Source of the DNA: Singulisphaera sp. GP187
GTDB taxonomy: Bacteria > Planctomycetota > GCA-002687715
Reading direction: 5' to 3'
Assembly (NCBI GenBank): GCA_945907755.1
Contig: CAMDTN010000024.1
Span: 1 to 38,340 of the forward strand
DNA length: 38,340 nucleotides
Numbering within the stretch: position 1 is the stretch's first letter; every line of letters begins with the position of its first letter. Positions 1-8,258 of this stretch are shown here, piece by piece. Below the pieces are notes generated by a model. It searched no databases and was not told the DNA's origin. It saw only the letters and a program-made list of their open reading frames with translations. Made by a program: the position numbers and the translations under genes.

Positions 1-278
1 CGGCCGATGTCATCGACTGGGACCTCAATGTCACCTTCCCTGCCGACCTACTCGACGGCAATGTCAGTTTCCTGCGCAACGAAGGCCTGACCTACTTAGT
101 AGACCCCACTGCAACCGTTGCGCGCGACGCCGTACTGCAACTTTGCACAGTCGGCGCTGGAGCGCGCGTGGAAGCCCGCGAGCTCACAGAATGTGTGGTT
201 CTGCCCGGGGCCCATGTGCCCGCCGGGCCACCGTTGCAGCGCGCCATCATCTCTGCTGATGTGCTGCTGCGATGCTGA
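1..278 (+). CDS. C-terminal end of a sugar-nucleotide pyrophosphorylase (partial)
   Basis: Only the last 91 or so codons are in the window (frame starting at base 3); the gene begins upstream. The tail has hexapeptide-like turns typical of a left-handed beta helix: a segment reading VDPTATV, then VGAGARVE, then ECVVLPGAHVPAG and RAIIS. This ending is usual in nucleotidyltransferases such as mannose-1-phosphate guanylyltransferase or glucose-1-phosphate thymidylyltransferase, which make activated sugars in the cytoplasm. The catalytic N-terminal domain is not visible, so the sugar and nucleotide cannot be named. The stop overlaps the start of the next gene by 7 bases, which suggests translational coupling. 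The pairing with a membrane protein resembling GT-C glycosyltransferases fits a role in glycan synthesis, but this is inference. Confidence 0.6.
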   Translation, partial: ADVIDWDLNVTFPADLLDGNVSFLRNEGLTYLVDPTATVARDAVLQLCTVGAGARVEARELTECVVLPGAHVPAGPPLQRAIISADVLLRC

Positions 279-2131
279 CGCCTCCATACCGCACTCATGT
301 CTGGGTCTTAATCGGCGTGGCATTAGCGGCATACGCAGCCGGGTTCGGTGTCTATTTCCTCAAAGACGACTTGAGCATGGCCATGTTCACGGCCGCCGAT
401 GGGTCGCTGGATGCTGGCGCTTTCGCTCGCCAATTGCTGTGGCCCGTGGCGCGCACTTGGGACGACATTTGGCGGCCTGTGCCCGGGCTTTCATGGGGCG
501 TGGATTATCTTCTCTTCGGTGCCGACCCATGGGGATTCCACCTTGCCAACATCTTGGGCCATGCCCTCAACTGCGTACTTCTGTATTGGTTGCTGCAACG
601 CCTGCTCCGCTTCCGTGACGCCGCGAGTGCTCTCTACGGTGCTCTGTTCTTCGCGCTGTATCCATTGTTTCCCGAAGCCATCCTGTGGACCACGCAGCGC
701 ACTGTCGTCTTCGGATTGATGTTTTCGTTGGCAGCGTTGCTCGCGTGGCATGTGTGGTTGCTGCGCGCAGAGCGGCGGCATTTTTGGATAGCTACTGCGT
801 GCAGCGGTTGTGCGCTGTTATCGCGAGAACACGCATTGTCTGTTGCACCACTGATGGGAGTCATGGCATTGCTGTGGGCTCCCGCAACGCGCAAGCGCAA
901 AGCATTCCTTGCCGCGGTGGCTGTCGGCTGTCTTACCGTCATTCCCTACTTCTTAGTGCGCCATGCCATCTTCGGGCGCTTCACGGGCGGGTATGCCGGC
1001 TGGGAAAGCATGAGCGCCTACGCACGCGACAACACCATCTTCGAAGACTTGCCGCGGACATTGCAGTTGCTCTTCTTGCCTGTGCCTGCGGGCACGCTGC
1101 CGCCATTCGCCGCAGGAGCGGCCAATGCCGTGCTGGCTCTGGCTTGGATCATGGCCGGCGTTATGTGCTGGCGTGCGCGCACACTTCGCTCCACTGCACT
1201 GCTTGCAGGTGCATGGCTGCTGCTGTCGTGGGCACCGGTGCTGTCGGTGTTCGAGATCTACCCCAATTTGCTGAATGCGCGCAGCGCGTACCACCTCATG
1301 GCACTCCCTATCGGTTTCTTGGGAGCTGCGCTGGGTGCGGGCGCGCGGGGCGGCGCACGCTTGTTGCCGCTGTTGCCCTTGTTGGTGTGTGCAGCGCTGC
1401 TCGCTCAACAAGTTTCCAATTATGTTGGCGCTGGGGCGCAAGTGCGCGGTTTGCAGTGCGCGCTGCTTGCGACCGCAGGACAGCACAGCGTGGTGGTGGA
1501 TGTGCCCACCGAATATCGCGGCGCGCCCTCCGTGGATGCGTATTTGCCTTGGCTGCTTTCTCCGCCGTATGCGCCAACGCGCACGCCAGTCACAGCGCTG
1601 GTGCAAGGTCTTGAAAGCAATTGGTGGCCTGCGCTCAACGCCCCGGGCGCTGCGAACACCGCAGCCGCGCCAGCGCTCGCGTCCGACGTGCACTGGTTTC
1701 GTGCGTGCCCAGAAGCGCCGTGGCTGCAGCCACTGTTTGGCGTCGCTGACGCGCCAGAAGGCGATGCTCCGGAGTTGCTGGCGCCGGCTGATCAAATCCT
1801 CGTGCGCATGCAGGGCGCGGGCTTGCCCGAATTGGAAGTGCGCGTGCCCGCTGGGGCCCACAGTGCGGACCTCCTTCTGGAGGTGCCGGGCCGCAAACTG
1901 ACGCTCCCTATCCCACTGCAACACCTGCGGCCCAGCCCCAACGGCGCGCAGCGCATCGCCTTGGCGCGCATCCTTGAGCAATATCCTGCATTGGCGCAGT
2001 GGCCGCTGCCGAGCGAGGTTTTTGCCAGTGGCAATCCGCTACCGGTGCAGTGGCGCATTGCGGTGAAGGCGGCAGATCAACGCCCTCTGGGTGTGTCCGC
2101 GTCGCGGCGCATGTTGTTGGCCAATTTCTGA
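272..2131 (+). CDS. Polytopic membrane protein, GT-C glycosyltransferase-like
   Basis: A 619-residue protein. The N-terminal two thirds (residues 1-390) is a run of about ten hydrophobic helices, and the last 200 or so residues are soluble. After the first helix comes an acidic loop with the pair LKDDL. An acidic motif in the first external loop is typical of GT-C enzymes that use lipid-linked sugar donors, and the overall plan (many helices, then a soluble tail) also fits. I do not recognise the exact family, and no second diagnostic motif was found. The ATG overlaps the upstream pyrophosphorylase stop by 7 bases, so the two are probably one operon. The gene ends 7 bases from the convergent flavoprotein gene. 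Alternative: a polymerase or ligase of the O-antigen type. Confidence 0.55.
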   Translation: MLTPPYRTHVWVLIGVALAAYAAGFGVYFLKDDLSMAMFTAADGSLDAGAFARQLLWPVARTWDDIWRPVPGLSWGVDYLLFGADPWGFHLANILGHALNCVLLYWLLQRLLRFRDAASALYGALFFALYPLFPEAILWTTQRTVVFGLMFSLAALLAWHVWLLRAERRHFWIATACSGCALLSREHALSVAPLMGVMALLWAPATRKRKAFLAAVAVGCLTVIPYFLVRHAIFGRFTGGYAGWESMSAYARDNTIFEDLPRTLQLLFLPVPAGTLPPFAAGAANAVLALAWIMAGVMCWRARTLRSTALLAGAWLLLSWAPVLSVFEIYPNLLNARSAYHLMALPIGFLGAALGAGARGGARLLPLLPLLVCAALLAQQVSNYVGAGAQVRGLQCALLATAGQHSVVVDVPTEYRGAPSVDAYLPWLLSPPYAPTRTPVTALVQGLESNWWPALNAPGAANTAAAPALASDVHWFRACPEAPWLQPLFGVADAPEGDAPELLAPADQILVRMQGAGLPELEVRVPAGAHSADLLLEVPGRKLTLPIPLQHLRPSPNGAQRIALARILEQYPALAQWPLPSEVFASGNPLPVQWRIAVKAADQRPLGVSASRRMLLANF

Positions 2132-2138
2132 GCGGCGC

Positions 2139-3443
2139 TCAACTGCGCTTGGCGAAATCTGCGGCGAGGTCCATAGCCGCACGCACACACATGTCGGAAT
2201 TGAAATAGCTGTAGTTGCCGAAGCGGCCGACCACATGCAGGCCTTGCTCGGCGCACCAACGGCGTGCGCTCTCCAAGTGTCCTTCCAAACCCGAGCGGTA
2301 AAGAATGTAGGCGTGGTCGACATCGAAGCAGCGAGAGAAAATAACTTGGTCGCGCTGAAAAAAGCCGCCGCGAGTCAAACCAGCAACAACCGCTTCCGTG
2401 GTTTCGGCCTCCGTGCCCGGGCGTTCTCGGTACCAAGTCACTTCCGCCATCACGGACGACTTTCCTGGCGGCGCGTTGCGCGGGCTGTAATTCGACAGCC
2501 ATGTCATGCGGTTTTGCGGGCCATCGTGCGGGTCCGGGAAATACAACCACGAGTGCGGCGGCGCGTCGGATTTATCCAACGCCAAGAACACCGTGCGCAA
2601 ACTGACGTGGTCGAGTGCACCAAAGGCCGTGCGCACTGCTGCAGGCAAGCCTTCCAACATGCGCCCCAAGGTGGCCAGCGGCAGTGTGGACACCACTTCA
2701 TCGAAGCGCTCACCGTTGACGGCATAACCATCAGCGCCGCGCTGCACCGAAGTCACCGGAGTGTTCAAGCGCACGACACCAGCAGGAATGCCCGCCGCGA
2801 TGGCGTGCACCACCGACTCAAAACCACCGGTCAGCGGATAGTGAAAAACCGCTTGGTGCACATAGCCCGCGGTGTGCTGCCCGAGCGCCGACTGCAGCAC
2901 ATCTTCCATGGGCGCATCGGGCACCCGACCTTCCACCCACGCTGTGCCCAACTCTTCCAAGGGCACATTCCAAATCTTGCGGTTGTACGGATGCATGAAC
3001 AGGGCGCAGATCCCCTCACCAAAGCGCCAAGTGCACCAGTCGCGGAAATTTGTGGGCACAGCCGCACCATTGCGCCGCTCATGCCACGCGAGGATGTAAT
3101 CGCGCAAGCAGCGGAACTTGTCGGCTTCGTGTAGGTCGCACAAACCGTTTTCAAACGGATAGCGCACAAACCGATCGCGCAACCAGATGCGGGTGTCGCG
3201 CTTTGTCGTGTGGTAGTTCCCCTGTCCCAGCGCGCCCAACATGAAGTCCAGAACTTGCTTGTCTTTCGAGAATAAAATGTGCCCGCCGGCGTGATCGCTC
3301 ACGAAGCCGTCGATGGTGCTGCTGGCACACAATCCGCCAAGCCGCGGTGCGGCTTCGAAAAGGCACAATTCGTGCCCCGCCGCAGCCAATAGTCTAGCCG
3401 TGGTGCAGCCTGTGATGCCGCCGCCTAAGACAGCGATCTTCAC
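2139..3443 (-). CDS. UDP-galactopyranose-mutase-like FAD-dependent oxidoreductase
   Basis: A 434-residue flavoprotein. It opens with a Rossmann dinucleotide-binding loop (GGGITG, residues 7-12) and an acidic residue after beta-2 (LFEAAPRLGG). Further on are GGHILFS, RFVRYPFENGL and HPYNRKIWNVP. These resemble the UDP-galactopyranose mutase group, in particular the longer eukaryotic-type enzymes, where a PYN-K-WAVP stretch follows the flavin-binding region. UGM isomerises UDP-galactopyranose to the furanose form in the cytoplasm for cell-surface glycans. Related amine-oxidase-fold proteins have other substrates, so the reaction is not certain. The start is GTG with GGGAG 7 bases upstream. The gene lies 57 bases after the RNase H gene on the same strand and may be co-transcribed. 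A glycan role would match the neighbours at 1-2131. Confidence 0.6.
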   Translation of the reverse strand: MKIAVLGGGITGCTTARLLAAAGHELCLFEAAPRLGGLCASSTIDGFVSDHAGGHILFSKDKQVLDFMLGALGQGNYHTTKRDTRIWLRDRFVRYPFENGLCDLHEADKFRCLRDYILAWHERRNGAAVPTNFRDWCTWRFGEGICALFMHPYNRKIWNVPLEELGTAWVEGRVPDAPMEDVLQSALGQHTAGYVHQAVFHYPLTGGFESVVHAIAAGIPAGVVRLNTPVTSVQRGADGYAVNGERFDEVVSTLPLATLGRMLEGLPAAVRTAFGALDHVSLRTVFLALDKSDAPPHSWLYFPDPHDGPQNRMTWLSNYSPRNAPPGKSSVMAEVTWYRERPGTEAETTEAVVAGLTRGGFFQRDQVIFSRCFDVDHAYILYRSGLEGHLESARRWCAEQGLHVVGRFGNYSYFNSDMCVRAAMDLAADFAKRS

Positions 3444-3500
3444 GACATACTCCCAGCAGCATCAATCATGGCTTTCACAGCTTACCGCGCAGATTGCGCT

Positions 3501-4415
3501 TCAGCGGGCGCGCACCATCACGCTGCGATGTTCCGCGAACATGCCGTCGCCTTCGATGGCGGCTAAGAAGCGGCCCGCGTCCTGTGGGTATCCCGCCGTG
3601 GGCTTCAACGCAGCGTGCCGCGACTGCCAAAATCGGTTGAACACATGCATCATCAACTCGCGCACATATTTCGCCAGAATGCTGGCGGCAGCGATTTCCG
3701 CAGCGCAGGATTCACCACCCACCAAGAATTGATACTGCAGTTGGTTGCGACCGCTGACCAGTGTGTAGCTGCTCGCATCCGCGCTTTCTGAAGAGCTCCC
3801 CGACGACCAGAACGGATGCTGCGCCGCGAGCCACTCGCCATAGTGACGGCGCCCTCCGAGGCGATCACAGAGCACAGTGCCGCGGGCGCGCACTGGCAAG
3901 TGCCTGCGCACCAATTCGCCTAACTGCACGAGTTCCAAGTCCGCTTTGTTGTGCCCTTGCTTGAGCCGCGCGTTGAAACTGCCTTCCAGCAACACATCAG
4001 CGCAAGCGGCACCCAAAGACAAATTCGCGCGCTTCAACCCGCGCCACAATGCGGCGGCTGCGCGATCCACATCCGCCGCATCCGCCACCAAAGGCAAACG
4101 CAATTCCAATTGCCCGTACCAAGGATGTGCCTTCAGTCCGTCGGGGCTGCACACCAACAACTCTTGCAAGTTGCGCGGCATGGCCGCACGCGCACAAGTG
4201 AGCAATGCGAGGGCACTGATTTCCAGCTCGCGCAGATTGCCGTGATAGATGCGCTTGCTGTCTTTCACTAACGGCGCGCTTGCACCTGCGAGTTCCAATG
4301 CTTGCGTGAGCCCACCCAAACCATCGACGCGCACCAAGCCCATCACAAAGGGCCCGAGCCTTGGGCCGTAGCCCGCTTCATCAACGCCGATGCGAAAACA
4401 GGAGGAATGATCCAA
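3501..4415 (-). CDS. Ribonuclease HII-like protein of planctomycete type
   Basis: A 304-residue protein, clearly longer than common RNase HII (about 200). The N-terminus reads GVDEAGYGPRLGP, the counterpart of the DEAGRGP catalytic motif, with Asp and Glu kept. LVKDSK (residues about 49-54) matches the L-DSK motif. A later CDRLGGRRHY segment supplies a further acidic residue, and AEIAAASILAKYVRE matches the conserved AAASI-AK--RD helix. RNase H removes RNA from RNA-DNA hybrids, including single ribonucleotides and primers. The DEAGYGP form is one I associate with Planctomycetes. The start is TTG at 4415, chosen because GGGGAG lies 8 bases upstream; the ORF has no better ATG. Middle residues about 110-200 are an expansion I cannot assign. 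Confidence 0.65.
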   Translation of the reverse strand: MDHSSCFRIGVDEAGYGPRLGPFVMGLVRVDGLGGLTQALELAGASAPLVKDSKRIYHGNLRELEISALALLTCARAAMPRNLQELLVCSPDGLKAHPWYGQLELRLPLVADAADVDRAAAALWRGLKRANLSLGAACADVLLEGSFNARLKQGHNKADLELVQLGELVRRHLPVRARGTVLCDRLGGRRHYGEWLAAQHPFWSSGSSSESADASSYTLVSGRNQLQYQFLVGGESCAAEIAAASILAKYVRELMMHVFNRFWQSRHAALKPTAGYPQDAGRFLAAIEGDGMFAEHRSVMVRAR

Positions 4416-4487
4416 CGCGCGAGCTCCCCAGTGCAGATGTCGCGCGGTGACCGCCTACGCGACGCGTGTTTTTTACCCGCTGCATCG

Positions 4488-4503
4488 GGGCTTGCGCAAG
4501 CCC
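4488..4503. promoter_or_regulatory. 16-bp perfect palindrome between RNase H and tRNA-Thr
   Basis: GGGCTTGCGCAAGCCC reads the same on both strands. It lies in the divergent gap between the RNase H start and the tRNA. It could be a protein-binding site or form a hairpin; no T-tract follows on either strand. On the minus strand it contains TTGCGC, and a TAAAAA box follows 18 bases later, which would make a weak promoter for the RNase H gene overlapping the palindrome. Confidence 0.3.
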
Positions 4504-4569
4504 AATCTGCCCCTTGTCCTGTGCTGCGATGTCCAGCATCCTATGCCGCGCTCCGGAACTTGGAGATGC

Positions 4570-4641
4570 GCCGACGTAGCTCAGCGGTAGAGCAGCGGTT
4601 TCGTAAACCGCAGGTCGCGGGTTCAATTCCCGCCGTCGGCT
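4570..4641 (+). tRNA. tRNA-Thr (anticodon CGU)
   Basis: A complete 72-base cloverleaf. The acceptor arm pairs 4570-4576 with 4634-4640, with a T discriminator at 4641. The D stem is 4579-4582 with 4590-4593. The anticodon stem is GCGGT (4595-4599) with ACCGC (4607-4611), and the 7-base loop TTCGTAA puts CGT at 4602-4604. The T stem is GCGGG with CCCGC around TTCAATT. CGU reads the threonine codon ACG. The 3' CCA is not encoded. The gene stands alone and is convergent with the HEAT protein gene. Confidence 0.95.
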
Positions 4642-4703
4642 TCGCAGCGTGCTCCGCCCTCGACTCCAGCGAGGTGGTCTTGGCAGCGCGCTCGCCCGCC
4701 CAA

Positions 4704-4746
4704 AACGAAGCAAGGCGGCGTCGCCGTCATGGCGCGCCGCCTCGTT
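4704..4746. terminator. Hairpin between tRNA-Thr and the convergent HEAT gene
   Basis: AGGCGGCG (4713-4720) pairs with CGCCGCCT (4735-4742), a strong 8-bp GC stem, with AACGA and CGTT outside it extending the arms imperfectly. It sits between two convergent genes, where a bidirectional terminator is expected. There is no clear T-run, so this is a structural guess. Confidence 0.4.
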
Positions 4747-4759
4747 CGGTCGGTGGCGA

Positions 4760-6868
4760 TCAGCCGCCGAGATTCACAGCGACAGAAGCGCGCAGGGCGT
4801 TGAGCCACTGAGCGCGCAGTGCAGCATCCACAGGGGCGATGCCCGCTGCAGTCGCCACAGAAGCCTTCAATTCACCAGTGCAGCCAAGCAGGCCAGCGCC
4901 GATGACAGCGTTGGTGTCAGCGCAGGGGCTGCCGCCAGCGCGGGCGATGCGCGCCGCAGCAATGATGGCCGCGCCGCGGGCCGCGTCAGAAGCCGTCGCA
5001 TCGGCAAACACAGCGATGAGCGCCGGACGAGCAGCGGCATTGCCGATGTTGCCCAAGGTCTTCATGGCCGGGATGCGCACGCGGTCTTCGCCATTCACCG
5101 CAGCCAGCAGGGTTTCCCCAGCGGCAGCAGCAGCGGAGCCGGGCATGTGGGACAGGATGGCCGCGGCCATGGCCGCGCTGGCCGTGGCCGTTTCACGGGC
5201 TGCGTCCAAGGTCTTGAGCAAAGCGCGAACCTGAGGTTCGTAGGCCGCAGCCACCAGAGGCGTGGTCAGAACCAACTGCACCTTGGCACCGAACTGCTCT
5301 GTAGCCGTCGCCGCACCATTCTCGTCAGCGAGCAGCACCACCGGAGTTTCGGAAGTGCGGGAATCGCCACGCAGGGTCTTCACCACTTCGTGAGAAGTGC
5401 GGTCCTTCAAGTCGTAGCGCACGATGACCAAGTCTTCGACTGGCATTTGGCGCACCGCCGACAAACCCTGGCTGCCGCTGGCAATGCCGGTGGCCATGTA
5501 GCCACGAGCATTCAGCTCGGCAACCAATTGCAGGCGCGAGGCCTCTTGGTCGTCGATGACAACCACAGTGCGCAGCGCGTCTTGCGACAGCACTTCGGCG
5601 AGAGCCGCTACAAGAGTGGCGGAATCGGGGTAGCCGCCCATGCGGCCTAAGGCGATCGCCGCAGCGAGGCGCATTTCCTTGTTGTTGCCAGCAAGAGCCG
5701 CAGCAACGGCACAATCGCCGGTGCAAGCAGGAGCCATTGCCGAGAGCATGCGGATGGCCGCAGCGCCAACGCTGCCCCTGCCATCGTTCAGCGCCTTCGC
5801 CACCACGCCGTTCAGCACTTCCGCGCCGAGGGCCTTGGCCAAGGTGGATGCTTCAGCCGCGCCCGCAGCCTTCGCCGCTTCGTCAGCCGCCATGCCTGCC
5901 GCTGCATCCGCTTGTGCCACCAGCACCGAAGCCAGCAACACTTGCGTGTGAACCGACTCAGGAGCGTAGTTGAGCATGTCGTAGAGGATGTCTTCTGCGA
6001 GCTTCAGGTGATAGAGCGCTGCCGGCACTTCGCGCGCCACGAGCTTGCCCTCTTCCATGTTCCACACCGTGGTGCCATCAACAACAATGTTGCCATTGCG
6101 CTGGTAGTAACCCTCGGCCACCGCGAAGAAGAGCCCGCCGATCTCGGCTTGCGTCTCTGCCGCGGAACCCAAGCGGTTGCGAGCATCGATGCCCGCCTTC
6201 TTCACCATGACGCCAGCGCCTTCCGCCGGCATGGATGCCATCGCAGCCACATAAGGCAGTGCGCGCACATCGCCGCATTGACCAAGCAGTGTTAGGCAGT
6301 TCGCGACCACCAGCGGTGACCCCGAGTCCAACATCTGAATAAGCGGCATTGTGGCACGGCGCCCCATGCGACGGATCCATTCCATGGTGCCGGCGCGCAG
6401 GTCAGTGTCATCGCTGCCAAGACGGCGCGCGAGATAGGCCACGGCGTACTCGCCGTGATCAGCGGCGAGTTGCAGCGATGCCTTCTGGCGCACAGCCCAG
6501 TCAGGCGAATCCAGCTTCTCGACGAGACCCTTGATGGCTTCATCGTTGCTGGCCTGTGCCCGTTCGGCTGGAATGGCCAGACGGAACAAGTGCGACACCA
6601 CTGCTTGGTGTTGTTCGCCCTTGATCATGATGCGGGCCCACAGATCTTGTTCCACTGCATTGCGCAGTGACCATGCCTGTTCAGAAGACGGATCTGTCGC
6701 TAGGACAGCACGGAGCTTCTCAAGAGCCGCATCGTTCTGTCCGCGCTCATAGAGGTCGACGGCCTCCTTCAGCGTGGACTGCGCATCCTGAGCCACCGCA
6801 ACCGGTGTCAGGGCGCCAAACGATAGGGCGAACGCGGCAACAATCGAACAGAGTCCCCATAAGCGCAT
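4760..6868 (-). CDS. Exported HEAT-repeat protein with a degenerate receiver domain
   Basis: A 702-residue protein. Residues 1-26 are a signal peptide with an AVA-QD cleavage site. Residues about 30-65 look like a TPR unit. Residues about 105-220 and 380-430, and the region after 560, are alanine-rich HEAT-like helices. Residues about 432-555 read as a CheY-type receiver: VVVIDDQEAS keeps the acidic pair (D439, D440). The phospho-acceptor position aligns with R484, the Ser/Thr position with A514 and the conserved Lys with T536, so phosphorylation looks impossible. A receiver fold on an exported protein is also out of place. The start at 6868 is chosen because GGAG lies 9 bases upstream, the signal peptide begins there, and the earlier ATG at 6958 coincides with the promoter's expected transcription start. 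Probable scaffold or binding protein; function unknown. Confidence 0.75.
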   Translation of the reverse strand: MRLWGLCSIVAAFALSFGALTPVAVAQDAQSTLKEAVDLYERGQNDAALEKLRAVLATDPSSEQAWSLRNAVEQDLWARIMIKGEQHQAVVSHLFRLAIPAERAQASNDEAIKGLVEKLDSPDWAVRQKASLQLAADHGEYAVAYLARRLGSDDTDLRAGTMEWIRRMGRRATMPLIQMLDSGSPLVVANCLTLLGQCGDVRALPYVAAMASMPAEGAGVMVKKAGIDARNRLGSAAETQAEIGGLFFAVAEGYYQRNGNIVVDGTTVWNMEEGKLVAREVPAALYHLKLAEDILYDMLNYAPESVHTQVLLASVLVAQADAAAGMAADEAAKAAGAAEASTLAKALGAEVLNGVVAKALNDGRGSVGAAAIRMLSAMAPACTGDCAVAAALAGNNKEMRLAAAIALGRMGGYPDSATLVAALAEVLSQDALRTVVVIDDQEASRLQLVAELNARGYMATGIASGSQGLSAVRQMPVEDLVIVRYDLKDRTSHEVVKTLRGDSRTSETPVVLLADENGAATATEQFGAKVQLVLTTPLVAAAYEPQVRALLKTLDAARETATASAAMAAAILSHMPGSAAAAAGETLLAAVNGEDRVRIPAMKTLGNIGNAAARPALIAVFADATASDAARGAAIIAAARIARAGGSPCADTNAVIGAGLLGCTGELKASVATAAGIAPVDAALRAQWLNALRASVAVNLGG

Positions 6869-6897
6869 GGGTTTGGATCTCCGAATCCCATTCCAGA

Positions 6898-6936
6898 GGG
6901 TGCGTTGCACCCCATTACCAGCCCTTGTGGCCACAA
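6898..6936 (-). promoter_or_regulatory. Two palindromes in the 5' leader of the HEAT-receiver gene
   Basis: In the leader of about 93 bases, GGGTGC and GCACCC (6898-6912) form a 6-bp stem with a 3-base loop, and TTGTGGCCACAA (6925-6936) is a perfect 12-bp palindrome. They lie between the promoter and the Shine-Dalgarno. They could be RNA structure or a repressor site. No known riboswitch fold was recognised. Confidence 0.3.
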
Positions 6937-6967
6937 CGCTCGCTGCGTCATTCCGCAAGGTCGGGCC

Positions 6968-6995
6968 ATTCTATGGGCGCCGCGCTCTATGTCAA
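6968..6995 (-). promoter_or_regulatory. Sigma-70-type promoter for the HEAT-receiver gene
   Basis: On the minus strand, TTGACA (6990-6995) is a perfect -35 box and TAGAAT (6968-6973) a 5-of-6 -10 box, 16 bases apart. The start of transcription would be near 6961, giving a leader of about 93 bases to the ATG at 6868. This is the best promoter match in the window. Confidence 0.65.
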
Positions 6996-7057
6996 CGCGC
7001 ACCGTTGGATGCAGCCACAGTCGCCAACCCCTTACGGGCCGCTGACTTGCGCTGCGA

Positions 7058-8209
7058 CTACAGCGCGATCTTGCCGAGCCCCGTCGGCCAACGTGCCCCC
7101 GTGGCGCGCGGGATGTTGGTGGCGGCACCCAGAACGCGCTCGTGCGCAAGGAGCGCGAAGAGCAGCGCCTCCTTGCTGTCAGGGTTGATTCCGTAGTCCG
7201 CCAGAGAAGTGACTGGCACTGGCAACATGCGTTGTTTCAGGCGCCGCATCAGCGCCAAGTTGTGCAGCCCTCCACCGCTGACGACCAACTCACGCACATC
7301 ACTCGGCTGCACTTCTTCCACCGCCGCGTGAATCGAGTCCGCAACAAACGCCGTGAGCGTGGCGAGGATGTCCACCAATGCCATGTGCGTTTCTTTGCAG
7401 AGCAAACTGTGAACGAAGACGGCACCGAAATCCTCTCTGCCCGTGGTCTTCGGCGGAGCGCGCAAGATGTAAGGATGGCGCAAGAGTCGCTCGAGCAGCA
7501 CCGCATCAACATGGCCTTGTTCGGCGAGACGGCCACCGGGGTCGTAAGTCTCGCTGCCGTTGGTGAGCTTCTCTGCAACCAAGTCCAGCGGCATGTTGGC
7601 GGGGCCCGTGTCGAAGGCGATGCAGTCTTCGATCTGTTCCGACACAACCGTGATGTTGGCGATACCACCAAGATTCAAACACACGGTGCCAGGGCGGTGG
7701 CGAAAGAGCATCCAATCGAGGAAAGGCATCAGCGGAGCACCCTGCCCTCCGGCAGCGGCGTCCCGTGCGCGAAAATCTCCCACCGTGATGATGCCCGTGC
7801 GTTCTGCAATGACGTCGATGTCGCCCAGTTGCAGCGTCGCGGTCGCCCTGCCGGAATCCGTAGCTGGATGATGCACGACTGTTTGCCCGTGCGATCCAAT
7901 CAAGTCCACCTCTTGAGCGCGCAGACCCGCTTTCGCCATGATGCCCTTCGCCGCGTCGGCGAAGGCAGCACCCAACTCGACATGCAAGTCTGCAGCCTCG
8001 GCCACGGACATGTCCGCAGCACGCAGCAAGCGCGCGCGCATGGCTGCCGGCCACGGCCGCTCGTCGCTTGCGATCACTTCGTGCGCGAGTTCCAGCCCTT
8101 GACCGCGGAAGCGCACCACGATGCTGTCGATAGCATCCGCCGAAGTGCCGCTGTTCAACCCGATGACCACGCGCTCCGGCTTAGTGCGCACTTGCAGCAA
8201 GCGTTCCAT
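7058..8209 (-). CDS. anmK: Anhydro-N-acetylmuramic acid kinase
   Basis: A 383-residue protein of the AnmK family, which phosphorylates and opens 1,6-anhydro-MurNAc during recycling of peptidoglycan in the cytoplasm. GLNSGTSADAIDSIVV near the N-terminus matches the GLMSGTS-DGID phosphate-binding loop, GSHGQTVVHHP follows in the middle, and AFDTGPANMPLD is the second family signature. Length fits the family (about 370). The start is uncertain: ATG at 8209 and GTG at 8215 are both possible and neither has a clear Shine-Dalgarno. I prefer the ATG, which has a TATTCT box 7 bases ahead. The gene is divergent from the NtrC-type regulator with a gap of about 50 bases, so the two promoters must overlap. 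Presence of the gene implies a peptidoglycan turnover product to recycle. Confidence 0.88.
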   Translation of the reverse strand: MERLLQVRTKPERVVIGLNSGTSADAIDSIVVRFRGQGLELAHEVIASDERPWPAAMRARLLRAADMSVAEAADLHVELGAAFADAAKGIMAKAGLRAQEVDLIGSHGQTVVHHPATDSGRATATLQLGDIDVIAERTGIITVGDFRARDAAAGGQGAPLMPFLDWMLFRHRPGTVCLNLGGIANITVVSEQIEDCIAFDTGPANMPLDLVAEKLTNGSETYDPGGRLAEQGHVDAVLLERLLRHPYILRAPPKTTGREDFGAVFVHSLLCKETHMALVDILATLTAFVADSIHAAVEEVQPSDVRELVVSGGGLHNLALMRRLKQRMLPVPVTSLADYGINPDSKEALLFALLAHERVLGAATNIPRATGARWPTGLGKIAL

Positions 8210-8258
8210 GACCACGAGAATATCAGCCTGCCGTGCTACTGTTTTTTGGGAGCAGCGC

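Noticed and set aside
953-1981. Minus-strand frame of 342 codons in the GT-C-like gene
   Set aside because: No motif and no start site; the plus-strand frame has a hydrophobic helix pattern of a real membrane protein.
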